From Bacillota bacterium (GTDB taxonomy: Bacteria; Bacillota; Clostridia; Oscillospirales; Ruminococcaceae): a stretch of 39,251 bases of DNA. Within the stretch, counting starts at the first letter, position 1. Every line of letters begins with the position of its first letter. A model generated the notes under the pieces. The model was not told the origin of the DNA. It was given only the letters and a program-made list of their open reading frames with translations, and did no database searches. Positions 24,359-32,722 of the stretch are shown here, piece after piece. The translations under genes and the position numbers were made by a program. Location: the NCBI GenBank assembly GCA_029572815.1, contig JAKPUQ010000100.1:1-39251 (forward strand), read 5' to 3'.

Positions 24359-26161
24359 TCAGCTGTCAAGCTTCAGAACGCTCATGAACGCCTCCTGCGG
24401 CACCTCTACGGTACCCAGCTGGCGCATACGCTTCTTACCTTCCTTCTGCTTTTCAAGCAGCTTCTTTTTTCGGGTTATATCGCCGCCGTAGCACTTTGCA
24501 AGCACGTCCTTGCGCATTGCCTTTACGGTCTCGCGGGCGATTATCTTGCCGCCTATGGCAGCCTGTATGGGCACCTCAAAGAGCTGACGAGGAATGTTCT
24601 CCTTCAGCTTTTCGGCTATTTTACGGGCTCTGCCGTAAGCCTTATCCGTGTGTATGATAAAGCTGAGAGCGTCCACAACCTCGCCGTTGAGGAGTATATC
24701 CAGCTTCACAAGCTTGCTGGGGACATAGCCCAGCATCTCGTAATCAAAGGACGCATAGCCCTTGGTACGTGACTTGAGCACGTCGAAGAAGTCGTATACT
24801 ATCTCGTTCAGCGGCAGCTCATAGTGGAGCTCAACACGGGTATCGTCAAGGTACTTCATGTCCTTGAACACGCCTCGCCTGTCCTGACACAGCTCCATGA
24901 TATTGCCCACGTAGTCAGAGGGGGCAAGAATACTCGCCTTTACCATGGGCTCCTCAGCCACCTGAATGAGGGCAGGGTCGGGGTAGTTGGTGGGATTATC
25001 GATATACTGCACCTCGCCGTTGGTCATGGTGACCTTGTAGATAACGGAGGGGGCTGTGGTTATGAGGTCAAGGTTGTACTCTCGCTCAAGACGCTCCTGG
25101 ATAATTTCCATGTGGAGGAGTCCCAGGAAGCCGCAGCGGAAGCCGAAGCCCAGTGCTATTGAGGTCTCGGGCTCAAAGGAAAGCGATGCGTCATTGAGCT
25201 GGAGCTTTTCCAGTGCGTCGCGGAGGTCGCCGTACTTTGCACCGTCAGCAGGATAGATACCCGAGAACACCATGGGGTTCACCTTGCGATAGCCTGGAAG
25301 AGGCTCGTCACAGGGAAATTCGTCATTGGTGACGGTATCGCCAACCTGAGTGTCGCCTATGCTCTTGATGGAAGCGGCGATATAACCTACCTCGCCTGCC
25401 TCAAGGCTGCCATTGTTCACAAGGGTGGTGGCGTCCATGAAGCCTGCCTCAACAACGTTGAAGACAGCTCCCGTAGCCATAAGGCGGATATTGTCCCCCA
25501 CCTTCACTCTGCCCTCCTTGACGCGGACGTAGATGATAACGCCCTTGTAGGAGTCATAGTAGCTGTCGAAGATAAGCGCCTTCAGGGGCTTGTCGGAGTC
25601 TCCCTTGGGAGCGGGAATGTCCGTAACTATCTTTTCAAGCACCGCCTCTATGTTGGTACCCATTTTTGCGGAGATACGGGGAGCGTCCATGGCAGGTATG
25701 CCGATGACGTTCTCCACCTCGTTGCAGACTCTCTCGGGGTCGGCTGAGGGAAGGTCTATCTTGTTGACCACAGGCACTACCTCAAGGTCATGCTCAATGG
25801 CAAGATAGGTGTTAGCAAGGGTCTGAGCCTCTATGCCCTGCGAAGCGTCCACCACAAGAATTGCACCCTCGCAGGCGGCAAGTGAACGTGACACCTCGTA
25901 GTTGAAGTCAACGTGACCGGGAGTGTCGATGAGGTTGAAGATATAGTCCTCGCCGTCCTGAGCGGTGTACTTGAGACGTACCGCACGGGCTTTGATTGTT
26001 ATACCGCGCTCACGCTCGATGTCCATATTGTCCAGGAGCTGATCCTCCATATCGCGGATAGCGACAGTCTCGGTCTTTTCGAGGATACGGTCGGCAAGTG
26101 TTGACTTGCCGTGATCTATATGCGCTATAATACAGAAATTTCTGATCTTGTCGTTAGCCAA
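24359..26161 (-). CDS. lepA: Elongation factor 4 (LepA)
   Basis: A 600-residue translational GTPase of the usual length. The G domain has AHIDHGKST (G1), DTPGHVDF (G3) and NKIDLPSA (G4). The EF-G-like domains and the LepA C-terminal domain follow, ending in [14 protein letters not shown]. LepA acts on ribosomes during assembly or initiation and can back-translocate. No ATG is available: TTG at 26161 has AGAGGT 7 nt before it and gives the standard start (MANDKIRNF). A TTG at 26179 is possible but lacks spacing. It leads the operon with hemW. Confidence 0.97.
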   Translation of the reverse strand: MANDKIRNFCIIAHIDHGKSTLADRILEKTETVAIRDMEDQLLDNMDIERERGITIKARAVRLKYTAQDGEDYIFNLIDTPGHVDFNYEVSRSLAACEGAILVVDASQGIEAQTLANTYLAIEHDLEVVPVVNKIDLPSADPERVCNEVENVIGIPAMDAPRISAKMGTNIEAVLEKIVTDIPAPKGDSDKPLKALIFDSYYDSYKGVIIYVRVKEGRVKVGDNIRLMATGAVFNVVEAGFMDATTLVNNGSLEAGEVGYIAASIKSIGDTQVGDTVTNDEFPCDEPLPGYRKVNPMVFSGIYPADGAKYGDLRDALEKLQLNDASLSFEPETSIALGFGFRCGFLGLLHMEIIQERLEREYNLDLITTAPSVIYKVTMTNGEVQYIDNPTNYPDPALIQVAEEPMVKASILAPSDYVGNIMELCQDRRGVFKDMKYLDDTRVELHYELPLNEIVYDFFDVLKSRTKGYASFDYEMLGYVPSKLVKLDILLNGEVVDALSFIIHTDKAYGRARKIAEKLKENIPRQLFEVPIQAAIGGKIIARETVKAMRKDVLAKCYGGDITRKKKLLEKQKEGKKRMRQLGTVEVPQEAFMSVLKLDS

Positions 26162-26197
26162 TGTTTTACCTCTTTTCAAACATATTTACTCAGTATA

Positions 26198-26226
26198 ATT
26201 ATATCAGAAACGCTAAGGTTTGTAAA
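26198..26226 (-). promoter_or_regulatory. Promoter of the lepA-hemW operon
   Basis: TTTACA (26221-26226), 17 bp, TATAAT (26198-26203) on the minus strand, about 36 bp before the TTG start. Confidence 0.8.
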
Positions 26227-26251
26227 GGGTTTTTACTTTATAAAAATGAAA

Positions 26252-26273
26252 TTCCCCGTCTCTTTGACGGGGA
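26252..26273 (-). terminator. Terminator of the lipoprotein gene
   Basis: TTCCCCGTC pairs with GACGGGGAA around AAAGA, followed by TTTCATTTTT on the minus strand, 10 nt after the stop. Confidence 0.85.
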
Positions 26274-26283
26274 AAGATATACA

Positions 26284-26982
26284 TTACTGAGGTACAAGGT
26301 CATAAAGAAAATCCAGTTCTTCGGGATCAGCTATTTTGTATGTATTAAAGCCTCCGCTTAATCCTCGCCTCAGAGCAAAATATTTTCTGTCAGCAGAAAA
26401 GATGAATTCATAATTACCGTTCAGATGAGGTGTATTACCGCTTTCGAGCAACTCTTTGTTATCTGTCATGATGAGCCATATAAGGTTTTTTGCAGCCGAC
26501 TGGTCATGAGGCAAACCACAGTCCCAGAGATAGTAAGTATAAGTGTGATCGACTTCTTCAAACTCATGACTTGTAAAATAATCATAAAGCATTTGCTTGT
26601 GTTCATCTGTCAGCTCGCCATCAAGAGTGCTGTAAAGTGGGAACGAAGCAGGATTTTCTTTTTCCTCCTCAGTAAGGTCGTCATAGGTACGTCCGTTGTA
26701 ATACCTGAAGTTGTTAAATTCATACTCCTCAAATATATCTTCCGGAAGCTTTCCAATTTGTATGACCGTTGGCTCGCCGTCTTCATCAGCCGTACTTACA
26801 GTCTCTGTCGTTGTAACTGTAGCAGTTGTTGTGGCTGCGGCAGTTGTAGTCTCGGTTTCTGTAGTCACTGTAGTCGCTGCCTCAGCAATTGTTGTTTCTG
26901 TTTCGCGGCTATTGTTGTTTTTATTCTCGGCACAGGCAGTAAGAACTGCCGCGCAGAACAGTGCGATAAATACCTTTTTCAT
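26284..26982 (-). CDS. Thr-rich lipoprotein of unknown function
   Basis: A 232-residue lipoprotein. The signal peptide ends in the lipobox LTAC (C17). Residues 18-65 are a Thr/Glu/Ala linker like those of Ruminococcus cell-surface proteins. The C-terminal domain (about 70-232) is acidic and aromatic (YEFNNFRYYNGRTYDDLTEE), with no known motif. It should be anchored outside the membrane. It is a single-gene unit with its own promoter, palindromic operator and terminator, next to the GH5 cellulase. GAGGAG precedes the ATG. Confidence 0.8.
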   Translation of the reverse strand: MKKVFIALFCAAVLTACAENKNNNSRETETTIAEAATTVTTETETTTAAATTTATVTTTETVSTADEDGEPTVIQIGKLPEDIFEEYEFNNFRYYNGRTYDDLTEEEKENPASFPLYSTLDGELTDEHKQMLYDYFTSHEFEEVDHTYTYYLWDCGLPHDQSAAKNLIWLIMTDNKELLESGNTPHLNGNYEFIFSADRKYFALRRGLSGGFNTYKIADPEELDFLYDLVPQ

Positions 26983-27019
26983 GTTTACTCCTCTGATCAG
27001 TAAATAATTTCATTTAAAC

Positions 27020-27048
27020 ATTACAACAGATAACATATCTGTTGTAAA
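27020..27048 (-). promoter_or_regulatory. Promoter of the lipoprotein gene with a palindrome in the spacer
   Basis: On minus, TTTACA (27043-27048), 17 bp, TGTAAT (27020-27025). A perfect 12-bp inverted repeat, TTACAACAGATA then TATCTGTTGTAA, with a 3-nt centre (27021-27047), spans from -35 to -10. Such a dyad on a promoter is a strong repressor-site candidate. On the plus strand it is also followed by a T-run, but no plus-strand gene ends there. Confidence 0.7.
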
Positions 27049-27081
27049 TTTTTTTGCGGCACGGTAAAAACCGTGCCGCAA
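27048..27081 (-). terminator. Terminator of the GH5 gene
   Basis: TTGCGGCACGGT pairs with ACCGTGCCGCAA (12 bp) around a short T-rich loop (27066-27069) and is followed by AAAAATTT-like sequence on minus. The long GC-rich stem is clear even though the U-tail is poor on this strand. Confidence 0.7.
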
Positions 27082-27091
27082 TATTACTTTA

Positions 27092-29251
27092 TTATGCCTT
27101 ATCAGATGCAAGACTTGTACGCTTGCCGAGGAGATACTCCTGGATAGCCAGAGCGTCGTTTGCGGTAAGTCCCTCTGTGGACTTGTCAACGTCACCGTTT
27201 ATCTTGCCCTGAGCCTTCAGGTGCTTGGAGTCAGAGCCCTTTTCGCCGTACTTGTCGGGATTTGCAAGGCTCTGCATGATGAGTATAGCGTCTGCAAGCT
27301 CTACCTTGCCGTCGCAGTTTACATCGCCCAATACAGTTTCGTCTGTGCTGCCGCCCTTTATTGTAACCTTATAGGAGATGTCAACGCCGTAGCAGTAGGT
27401 GTACCTGTAATAGTCACCTACGCCGCCCTTGATATTTACAGTGTACTCGCCTGCGGGAAGGGTGTTGAACTTATTCTTTGCGTATTCCTTGCCGCTGCTG
27501 TCTTTAATGGTCACGATGCTGTCGCTGACATCGGCGTCAGTATACCTTCCGCCGCCTGAGCCTGCACCGCTCTGAGGGGTTCCGCCGAACAGAAGACCGC
27601 TGAGATCAAGCTCCTCACCCTGCTCATAAACTGTCTTTGCGGGGTATGAATCAACGCCCTTGAAGTTATAGCCGGGATGTGTGCTTACTATGGGAGTAGT
27701 TGTAACAGGTGGTGTTGTAACGGGAGTAGTAGTAACTGTAGTTGTGGTAACAGAATTAGTTGTGATACTTGTAGTCGTACCGCTTGTTGTTGTAGTTGTT
27801 GTGGTAGTTGACGGTCTGGGAGTTGAAGCACCGCCGTAGTACTCAGAGAGCGAGATACCGTTGCCTGCGCGTCCCAGCGGGATAGTATGGTCAAGGCTTA
27901 CGAACTTGCCGTCCTTTGTCTGCCAGAGGGCCGGCTTGATGAACTCATACTTCACATCGTCCCACTTCTGGAAGTTATCGTAAACAAGTCCGCCTGTATC
28001 CGACGAGTTCTCATTGAAGCACCAGAATGTGTGGTGGATATGCTTATCGATCATATAGTCGCGGAGCTCCTGCATCCAGTGAACGTTTTCACCGGTCTTG
28101 TCGTGCTCCTCATCGACCCAGCCGCCCCATTCGCCCATAAGCAGGGGTGAGATGTTCTCCTCAACGAGGAATGCCCATGTATCTCTCCAGTAATCGTCCA
28201 GGAGAGTCTCTCTGCTGAAGGTCTTGGAAGGATCTTCAAGATAGAACCAGGTCTGCTTGTATACCTCGGGACCGTAGTCATGAGGTGAATATACCAGCTG
28301 GCTCTGATGCTCGCCAAGGTCTACGGGATAATCCCTTACGCCGCGGAAATTAGCTCCCCACCATGCGCCGTAATAGGGCTGATACTCAGGATCGCCATAA
28401 TGACCGTAGTCAGTGGAGGGTGAATTCCAGTCAAAGCCCTTTTCGGTCTTGGGATAAACCTCGATACCCTCTATCATGATGAGCAGGTTCGGGTTCTGAT
28501 CCAGGCAGGCTTTAGCGCCCTTCTCAGCGGCATAACGCCAGTTATTCGCATCTTTGGAGCCGTCCCATTTTGCAAAAATGCCATCGTCCTTCTTGCCGTG
28601 AGGCTCGTTCTTCAGGTCGATAGCGATGATAGTGTCATCGTCCTTGTAGTAGTCGGAGAACCAAGCCAGAGCGTCCAGCCAGTCCTTCTCGCTGAAGTTT
28701 GTATCGTACCACAGAGCGTAGTTATGACCTGCGGCATTGGTTGTAGCGCAGTGAACGTCCATCATGATCTTGATACCGTTCTCGCGGCACCACTTGACTA
28801 CCTGATTCCAGATGTCGAAGCTGTACATGGGAGTACCGCCCTCAACACCCTCAACGGTCAGCTCGGGATTTTCGTACTCATTGAGCTTGATGATCGGGTC
28901 GGGCTTGCCGGCCTTCCACTGGAGAAGTATCTCCGTTGACATAGGAACACGGAGAAGATTGAAGCCGTGATCTGCGATAAGGTCGAGACAGTGGTGTACA
29001 TTAGCCGACCATGCGCCGTCAAAGATCTGGCTTCCTACATTGTAGCCGAACCAGTTGACGCCTGTCATCCAGACCTCGTTGCCGTTCATATCAACGATCT
29101 GTGCCTTATCGTTGACGTGGAGCCAGTCGTCATGATACTCGTCGGGAGCTGCGACTGCTTTTTCCTTTGGCAGCCTGTTCACTGAAGGAACAAGCAGCAC
29201 TGCAGCAGCCGATACAACAGCGGCTGCTCTTTTGAATAGATTTTTTGCCAT
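27092..29251 (-). CDS. Cellulosomal GH5 endoglucanase with dockerin
   Basis: A 719-residue secreted cellulase. It has a signal peptide (1-35), a GH5 catalytic domain (about 42-470), a Thr-rich linker (480-525), an Ig-like/unknown module (528-636) and a C-terminal type I dockerin (642-711, loop DVNCDGKVELAD and a second loop around GDVDKSTEGLTAND). The acid/base is E216 in KNEP and the nucleophile E374 in GEWGGW. The WFGYN, NLLRVP and SPHDYG blocks fit subfamily GH5_1. It should cut beta-1,4-glucan and bind a scaffoldin. The ATG at 29251 (MAKNLF) with GAGGGG upstream is chosen; the frame opens further upstream at 29350. Confidence 0.93.
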   Translation of the reverse strand: MAKNLFKRAAAVVSAAAVLLVPSVNRLPKEKAVAAPDEYHDDWLHVNDKAQIVDMNGNEVWMTGVNWFGYNVGSQIFDGAWSANVHHCLDLIADHGFNLLRVPMSTEILLQWKAGKPDPIIKLNEYENPELTVEGVEGGTPMYSFDIWNQVVKWCRENGIKIMMDVHCATTNAAGHNYALWYDTNFSEKDWLDALAWFSDYYKDDDTIIAIDLKNEPHGKKDDGIFAKWDGSKDANNWRYAAEKGAKACLDQNPNLLIMIEGIEVYPKTEKGFDWNSPSTDYGHYGDPEYQPYYGAWWGANFRGVRDYPVDLGEHQSQLVYSPHDYGPEVYKQTWFYLEDPSKTFSRETLLDDYWRDTWAFLVEENISPLLMGEWGGWVDEEHDKTGENVHWMQELRDYMIDKHIHHTFWCFNENSSDTGGLVYDNFQKWDDVKYEFIKPALWQTKDGKFVSLDHTIPLGRAGNGISLSEYYGGASTPRPSTTTTTTTTSGTTTSITTNSVTTTTVTTTPVTTPPVTTTPIVSTHPGYNFKGVDSYPAKTVYEQGEELDLSGLLFGGTPQSGAGSGGGRYTDADVSDSIVTIKDSSGKEYAKNKFNTLPAGEYTVNIKGGVGDYYRYTYCYGVDISYKVTIKGGSTDETVLGDVNCDGKVELADAILIMQSLANPDKYGEKGSDSKHLKAQGKINGDVDKSTEGLTANDALAIQEYLLGKRTSLASDKA

Positions 29252-29283
29252 ATCAAGAAACCCCTCTCTTTTTGATATATGGT

Positions 29284-29328
29284 GTATAATAACATCATTA
29301 TTATACATCTTTTTATATCCCTTGTCAA
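29284..29328 (-). promoter_or_regulatory. GH5 promoter with overlapping palindrome
   Basis: TTGACA (29323-29328), 17 bp, TATAAT (29300-29305) on minus. A perfect 9-bp inverted repeat, GTATAATAA with TTATTATAC around CATCA (29284-29306), covers the -10 and the start. A regulator bound there would block transcription. Confidence 0.8.
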
Positions 29329-29401
29329 CGGCGTTTGTTGATTTCAGCAATAAATGGGGACTTTTTTTAGCAGACGGATAAAAAATATTTAGTGAAAAGT
29401 A

Positions 29402-29430
29402 TTGATTATTTTTGAAATATGCTGTATAAT
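29402..29430 (+). promoter_or_regulatory. Promoter of the LRR-dockerin gene
   Basis: TTGATT (29402-29407), 17 bp, TATAAT (29425-29430), divergent from the GH5 promoter. The two -10 boxes share the sequence TGTATAATAA. Confidence 0.85.
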
Positions 29431-29446
29431 AATTTTTATTGAGGGG

Positions 29447-29470
29447 ACTGCCTTCGGGCAGTAATATTTT
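29447..29470 (+). other. UUCG hairpin in the 5' leader of the LRR-dockerin gene
   Basis: ACTGCC-TTCG-GGCAGT (29447-29462), followed by AATATTTTT, lies about 10 nt after the predicted transcript start. It may stabilise the 5' end or act as an attenuator; the U-run is offset by AATA. Confidence 0.6.
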
Positions 29471-29485
29471 TAAGGAGGACTTTCC

Positions 29486-31111
29486 ATGAAGATCAGAAAG
29501 ATCACAGCTGCATTTTCAGCAGCAGCGCTGCTCACAGCAGCTCTACCCGTAACTGCGGAGGCAGTTGAAGCCAAGACCTATGACAAAATCCTTTTCGATT
29601 CCTGGCAGGATGCATACCATGTCGTTCTCTCGGACTGCTACGGATCGGAGGAGTACAACTTTGCAGACAAGGATATTACTTCCGGCTCACGCTTTGAGCT
29701 GTATGACATCGACCACGACAGAGTGCCCGAGCTTTTTGTCTCACAGAACAGAGGACGCAGCGGACGCTGTGTTGTCTACTCTTTCTATAACAACAAGCTC
29801 TCACAGCCCGTCGTTCTCGGCACCTACGGCAACGCATTCGCCGATCCCAATGCTCATTACCTCGTTAACTATGACAGGCACATGGGCGAGGTGAGTCTCA
29901 CATATTTCAAGCTTGAAAAGGGAGTTTTCACCAGAGAGATCTCCTTTAATGACAATTCCGAGCTGAAAGAAATGGGCGAAACAAATATCGTATACATGAT
30001 CGACGGCAAGGAAGTTTCCGAGACAAAATACGTTCAGGAAAAGGAAAAATACGACCACATGGAGCTCATCGCCCACGGCAGAAAGACTCAGCTGGACGCT
30101 CTGGACACAGAAAAGGACAATGTTATCTACTCTTATTTCTCCGATCATTACACAGCGCTCTGCCCGTCAACTACACAGAAAAATCTCAGTCTCACCATTG
30201 CCGACTCCATAGGCGATATTTCCGTTACCGAAATAGAACAAAACGGATTCAGGGACAGCGATAACTTAGTCTCTGTAACTATCGGAAAGAATGTCCGCGA
30301 TGTAAAGAACAGTGCATTTGAAAACTGCAAAAGCCTGAAAACAGTAAACTTCACAGGCGATCCGGGACGTATAGGTCCCAGAGCCTTTGCAGGCTGTACC
30401 TCTCTTGAGGCATTCACAGGCATGGACAGCTCAAACATCCATAAAACATACAAGATCGTGGACGGCGTGATCTACCGTACGGATATGGGCGACCTTGTGG
30501 CATATCCCTCAGGCAAGAAGGACACCTCTTTCTCCATTCCCAAGGGCATACAGGCAATTGAGCCCAACGCCTTCACAGGCAATGCCTACATAGAGGACAT
30601 CGAGTGTCCCGAATGGGTCAACACCATATGCGAAGGCGCATTCGCAGAGTGCCCCGCACTTGCAGAGGTCGCCATATACAACGCTGAAGCAAATATAATG
30701 AACAAAAATACGGAATGCACAGTCTGCAACAGCTTCGATCCCAAGATCCCGCTGAACACCTACAGCGGCGTTATCCTGACATACACGGATTCCACTGCAT
30801 TCAAGTGGGCAGATGAAAGAGGGCTCAACATCGTTCTCCTCACAGGCAAGCCAATTAAGCTCACAGGCGATGTTTCAAATGACGGAAAGGTCGATGCAGT
30901 TGATGCTTCCCGGACACTTGCGGAATACGCTCTCACATCAACAAGTAAGGACCCCATGTTTACCTTTGCCCAGAGACGCGCAGGCGACATCGACAAGAAC
31001 GGCACCGTTGACGCCGTTGATGCTTCAAAGATACTCGCTTACTATGCGTACACATCAACCACATCAGGCGAGCACGTCAACATTGAGCAATTTCTCTCAA
31101 TGGCACAGTAA
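29486..31111 (+). CDS. Secreted BspA-type leucine-rich-repeat protein with dockerin
   Basis: A 541-residue secreted protein: signal peptide (1-26, ending AEAV), an unknown acidic N-terminal domain (about 30-215), and several LRR_5/BspA-type repeats (about 230-410; repeated NAF/AFxxC patterns such as NSAFENCKSLKTVNF and RAFAGCTSLEAF). The C-terminal dockerin is at 461-523. Its calcium loops are DVSNDGKVDAVD and DIDKNGTVDAVD, with near-identical repeats VDAVDAS. BspA-like LRRs bind proteins or surfaces. No catalytic domain is seen, so it may be an adhesion or accessory part of the cellulosome. AAGGAGG precedes the ATG. The dockerin differs in type from that of the GH5 enzyme. Confidence 0.9.
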   Translation: MKIRKITAAFSAAALLTAALPVTAEAVEAKTYDKILFDSWQDAYHVVLSDCYGSEEYNFADKDITSGSRFELYDIDHDRVPELFVSQNRGRSGRCVVYSFYNNKLSQPVVLGTYGNAFADPNAHYLVNYDRHMGEVSLTYFKLEKGVFTREISFNDNSELKEMGETNIVYMIDGKEVSETKYVQEKEKYDHMELIAHGRKTQLDALDTEKDNVIYSYFSDHYTALCPSTTQKNLSLTIADSIGDISVTEIEQNGFRDSDNLVSVTIGKNVRDVKNSAFENCKSLKTVNFTGDPGRIGPRAFAGCTSLEAFTGMDSSNIHKTYKIVDGVIYRTDMGDLVAYPSGKKDTSFSIPKGIQAIEPNAFTGNAYIEDIECPEWVNTICEGAFAECPALAEVAIYNAEANIMNKNTECTVCNSFDPKIPLNTYSGVILTYTDSTAFKWADERGLNIVLLTGKPIKLTGDVSNDGKVDAVDASRTLAEYALTSTSKDPMFTFAQRRAGDIDKNGTVDAVDASKILAYYAYTSTTSGEHVNIEQFLSMAQ

Positions 31112-31115
31112 ATAA

Positions 31116-31776
31116 TCAGCTTAAAAGCTCCTCCCTCATCTGAGCGAGGAGCTTTTTTTCGCGCCTCGACACCTGCACCTGCGTCATGCCAAGAGCCTGA
31201 GCGGTCTTTGTCTGGGTGAGACCGCGGAAGTACCGCAGCTCCAGCAGAGCACGGTCGCCGTCGGGGAGCTGCGCCATTATCTGCCTTAGCGCCAGAAGGT
31301 CGGTTATGCTCTCGTCAGGGGACTCTGTGGGAATGTCGGTCTGCCCCTCATCATCGTCACCTGCGGTCAGGGACACAGGGGGGCTGGCTGACGCACAGAG
31401 CCTCTGCCACAGCGGACTCGGTCTCCCCCGAAAGCCTTGACAGCTCCGCGATGGTGGGCTCTCTCATCTCGCGCTGGCGGAAGTCCTCACAGATACGGCT
31501 CAGCCGCAGGGAAAGCTCCTTCAGGCTCCTGCTGACGCGGACCGCACCGCCGTCACGGAAAAGCCGCTTTATCTCACCAAGTATGACAGGTACTACATAG
31601 GTTGAGAACTTCACTCCCCTGCCGCTGTCAAAAGCCTTCACTGCCTTCAGCAGCCCTATGCAGCCTGCGGAGTACAGGTCATCGTACTCGATGCCCCGCC
31701 CGCGGAAACGGTTTGCGCAGAGGTGGACAAGTCCCAGATTTTCCTCGGCAAGAGGCTTCTTTACCTCAGTCTCCAT
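31116..31776 (-). pseudogene. sigF: Sporulation sigma factor SigF, frameshifted in a C6 tract
   Basis: Two frames together make one sigma-70 family factor. The first (31776 to about 31380) has region 2 (GIEYDDLYSAGCIGLLKAV) and region 3. The second (to 31116) has region 4 with LTQTKTAQALGMTQVQVSRR. They join at a run of six C on minus (G6 at 31378-31383). With five C the sequence would read through as SQPPVSLTAGDDD, matching the PPVSL segment of B. subtilis SigF. The joined protein is about 220 residues. It starts inside spoIIAB by 11 nt. SigF drives the first forespore gene set. It could be a true pseudogene, a phase switch or a sequencing error. Confidence 0.88.
31126..31160 (+). terminator. 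Terminator of the LRR-dockerin gene inside the sigF 3' end
   Basis: AGCTCCTC pairs with GAGGAGCT, followed by TTTTTTT on the plus strand. It starts 14 nt after the LRR gene stop and lies within the last codons of the opposite sigF gene (EEKLL region on minus). Confidence 0.85.
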
Positions 31777-32203
31777 GGGCAGAGAGCCTCTTTCTCATGG
31801 TGACGGTGGTGCCCTTTTCGGGAGCGCTCCTGACAGTCAGCCTGTCCATAAAGGACTGCATGACCGAAAAGCCCAGCCCCGACCTCTCCTCCTCGGGAGC
31901 GGTGGTGAAAAGCGGCTCCATAGCCTGCTCCACATTGGCAATGCCGCAGCCCTTGTCCCTGACCTTTATGTATATGACCCTGTCGGGCAGGAGCCGCACC
32001 GTCAGCTCGATATTGCCCTTTTTGTGCCTGTAGCCGTGGACTACAGCGTTGGTCACTGCCTCCGAAACCGCCGTGCGTATGTCGGACAGCTCCTCAACAG
32101 TGGGATCCGCCTGTATCAGGAATGAGGACACCACCGCTCTCGCCGCTCCCTCGTTTACCGAAAGGGAGGGCATGATGAATTTTATCTCGTTGAGTATTTC
32201 CAT
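31766..32203 (-). CDS. spoIIAB: Anti-sigma-F factor SpoIIAB
   Basis: A 145-residue serine-kinase/anti-sigma factor with a Bergerat (GHKL) ATPase fold. The N-box is AVSEAVTNAVVHGY, the G1 box is VRDKGCGIANVEQAMEPLF and the G2 region is SGLGFSVM. It holds SigF inactive and phosphorylates SpoIIAA. It lies 13 nt after spoIIAA, and its end overlaps the sigF start by 11 nt, the standard order of the spoIIA operon. Confidence 0.95.
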   Translation of the reverse strand: MEILNEIKFIMPSLSVNEGAARAVVSSFLIQADPTVEELSDIRTAVSEAVTNAVVHGYRHKKGNIELTVRLLPDRVIYIKVRDKGCGIANVEQAMEPLFTTAPEEERSGLGFSVMQSFMDRLTVRSAPEKGTTVTMRKRLSAHGD

Positions 32204-32216
32204 AGTCTTTCTCCTT

Positions 32217-32522
32217 TTATCTTATTCTGACGATACGCTCTATCCCCGCAAGCTTCAGCACACGGCGTATATAGGGCTGAGGATTGCGTACCTCCAGCCT
32301 GCCGCCGCACTCCTTCATCAGCTTGCTCCTGCCCATTATGAGCCCTATGCCCGAGCTGTCCATGAAGGTGATTCCGCCGAAATCAATTGCAAGCTCCCTG
32401 GGCTGAGCGGTAACTATATAGCGGTCCAGCTCTGCGCGGAGCTCCTTTGCGTTATGGTGGTCAATTTCACCGCTGAGCCTTGCAATTGCCGCTCCGTTCT
32501 CGGTTTTTATGTCTATTTTCAT
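32217..32522 (-). CDS. spoIIAA: Anti-sigma-F antagonist SpoIIAA (STAS domain)
   Basis: A 101-residue STAS protein. The conserved motif FMDSSGIGLIMGR holds the serine phosphorylated by SpoIIAB. When unphosphorylated it releases SigF. The frame opens at 32546, but the ATG at 32522 (MKIDIKTENG) has AAGGAGGAAAGG upstream and is the right start. It is the first gene of the spoIIA operon; no clear sigma-A promoter is seen in the 100 bp upstream. Confidence 0.93.
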   Translation of the reverse strand: MKIDIKTENGAAIARLSGEIDHHNAKELRAELDRYIVTAQPRELAIDFGGITFMDSSGIGLIMGRSKLMKECGGRLEVRNPQPYIRRVLKLAGIERIVRIR

Positions 32523-32632
32523 GTCCTTTCCTCCTTTTTGCTGCACAGAGCAGCCTTCTCATGCCTTATGATACCACCAATGAGACGCAAAAATTGTCGG
32601 AGACCGTCGGCAGCGGAAATTTTCAAAAACCA

Positions 32633-32661
32633 TTGAAAAATCAGCCGTCTGATGGTATAAT
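32633..32661 (+). promoter_or_regulatory. Promoter of the EFR1-flavin reductase pair
   Basis: TTGAAA (32633-32638), 17 bp, TATAAT (32656-32661). It lies between the divergent spoIIA operon and the ferredoxin gene. Confidence 0.85.
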
Positions 32662-32722
32662 GATAATGTATGTCATCATACGGATATGAGAGACTTTCTT
32701 TTACATATCAAGGGGGAATTTT

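Noticed and set aside
27021..27050. Plus-strand terminator reading of the TTACAACAGATA palindrome followed by T-run
   Set aside because: No plus-strand gene ends here, and the dyad fits exactly between -35 and -10 of a minus-strand promoter, so an operator is the better reading.
27688..27894. Leu/Gln-rich minus-strand frame inside the GH5 gene
   Set aside because: It is a +1 reading of the Thr-rich linker repeats and not an independent gene.
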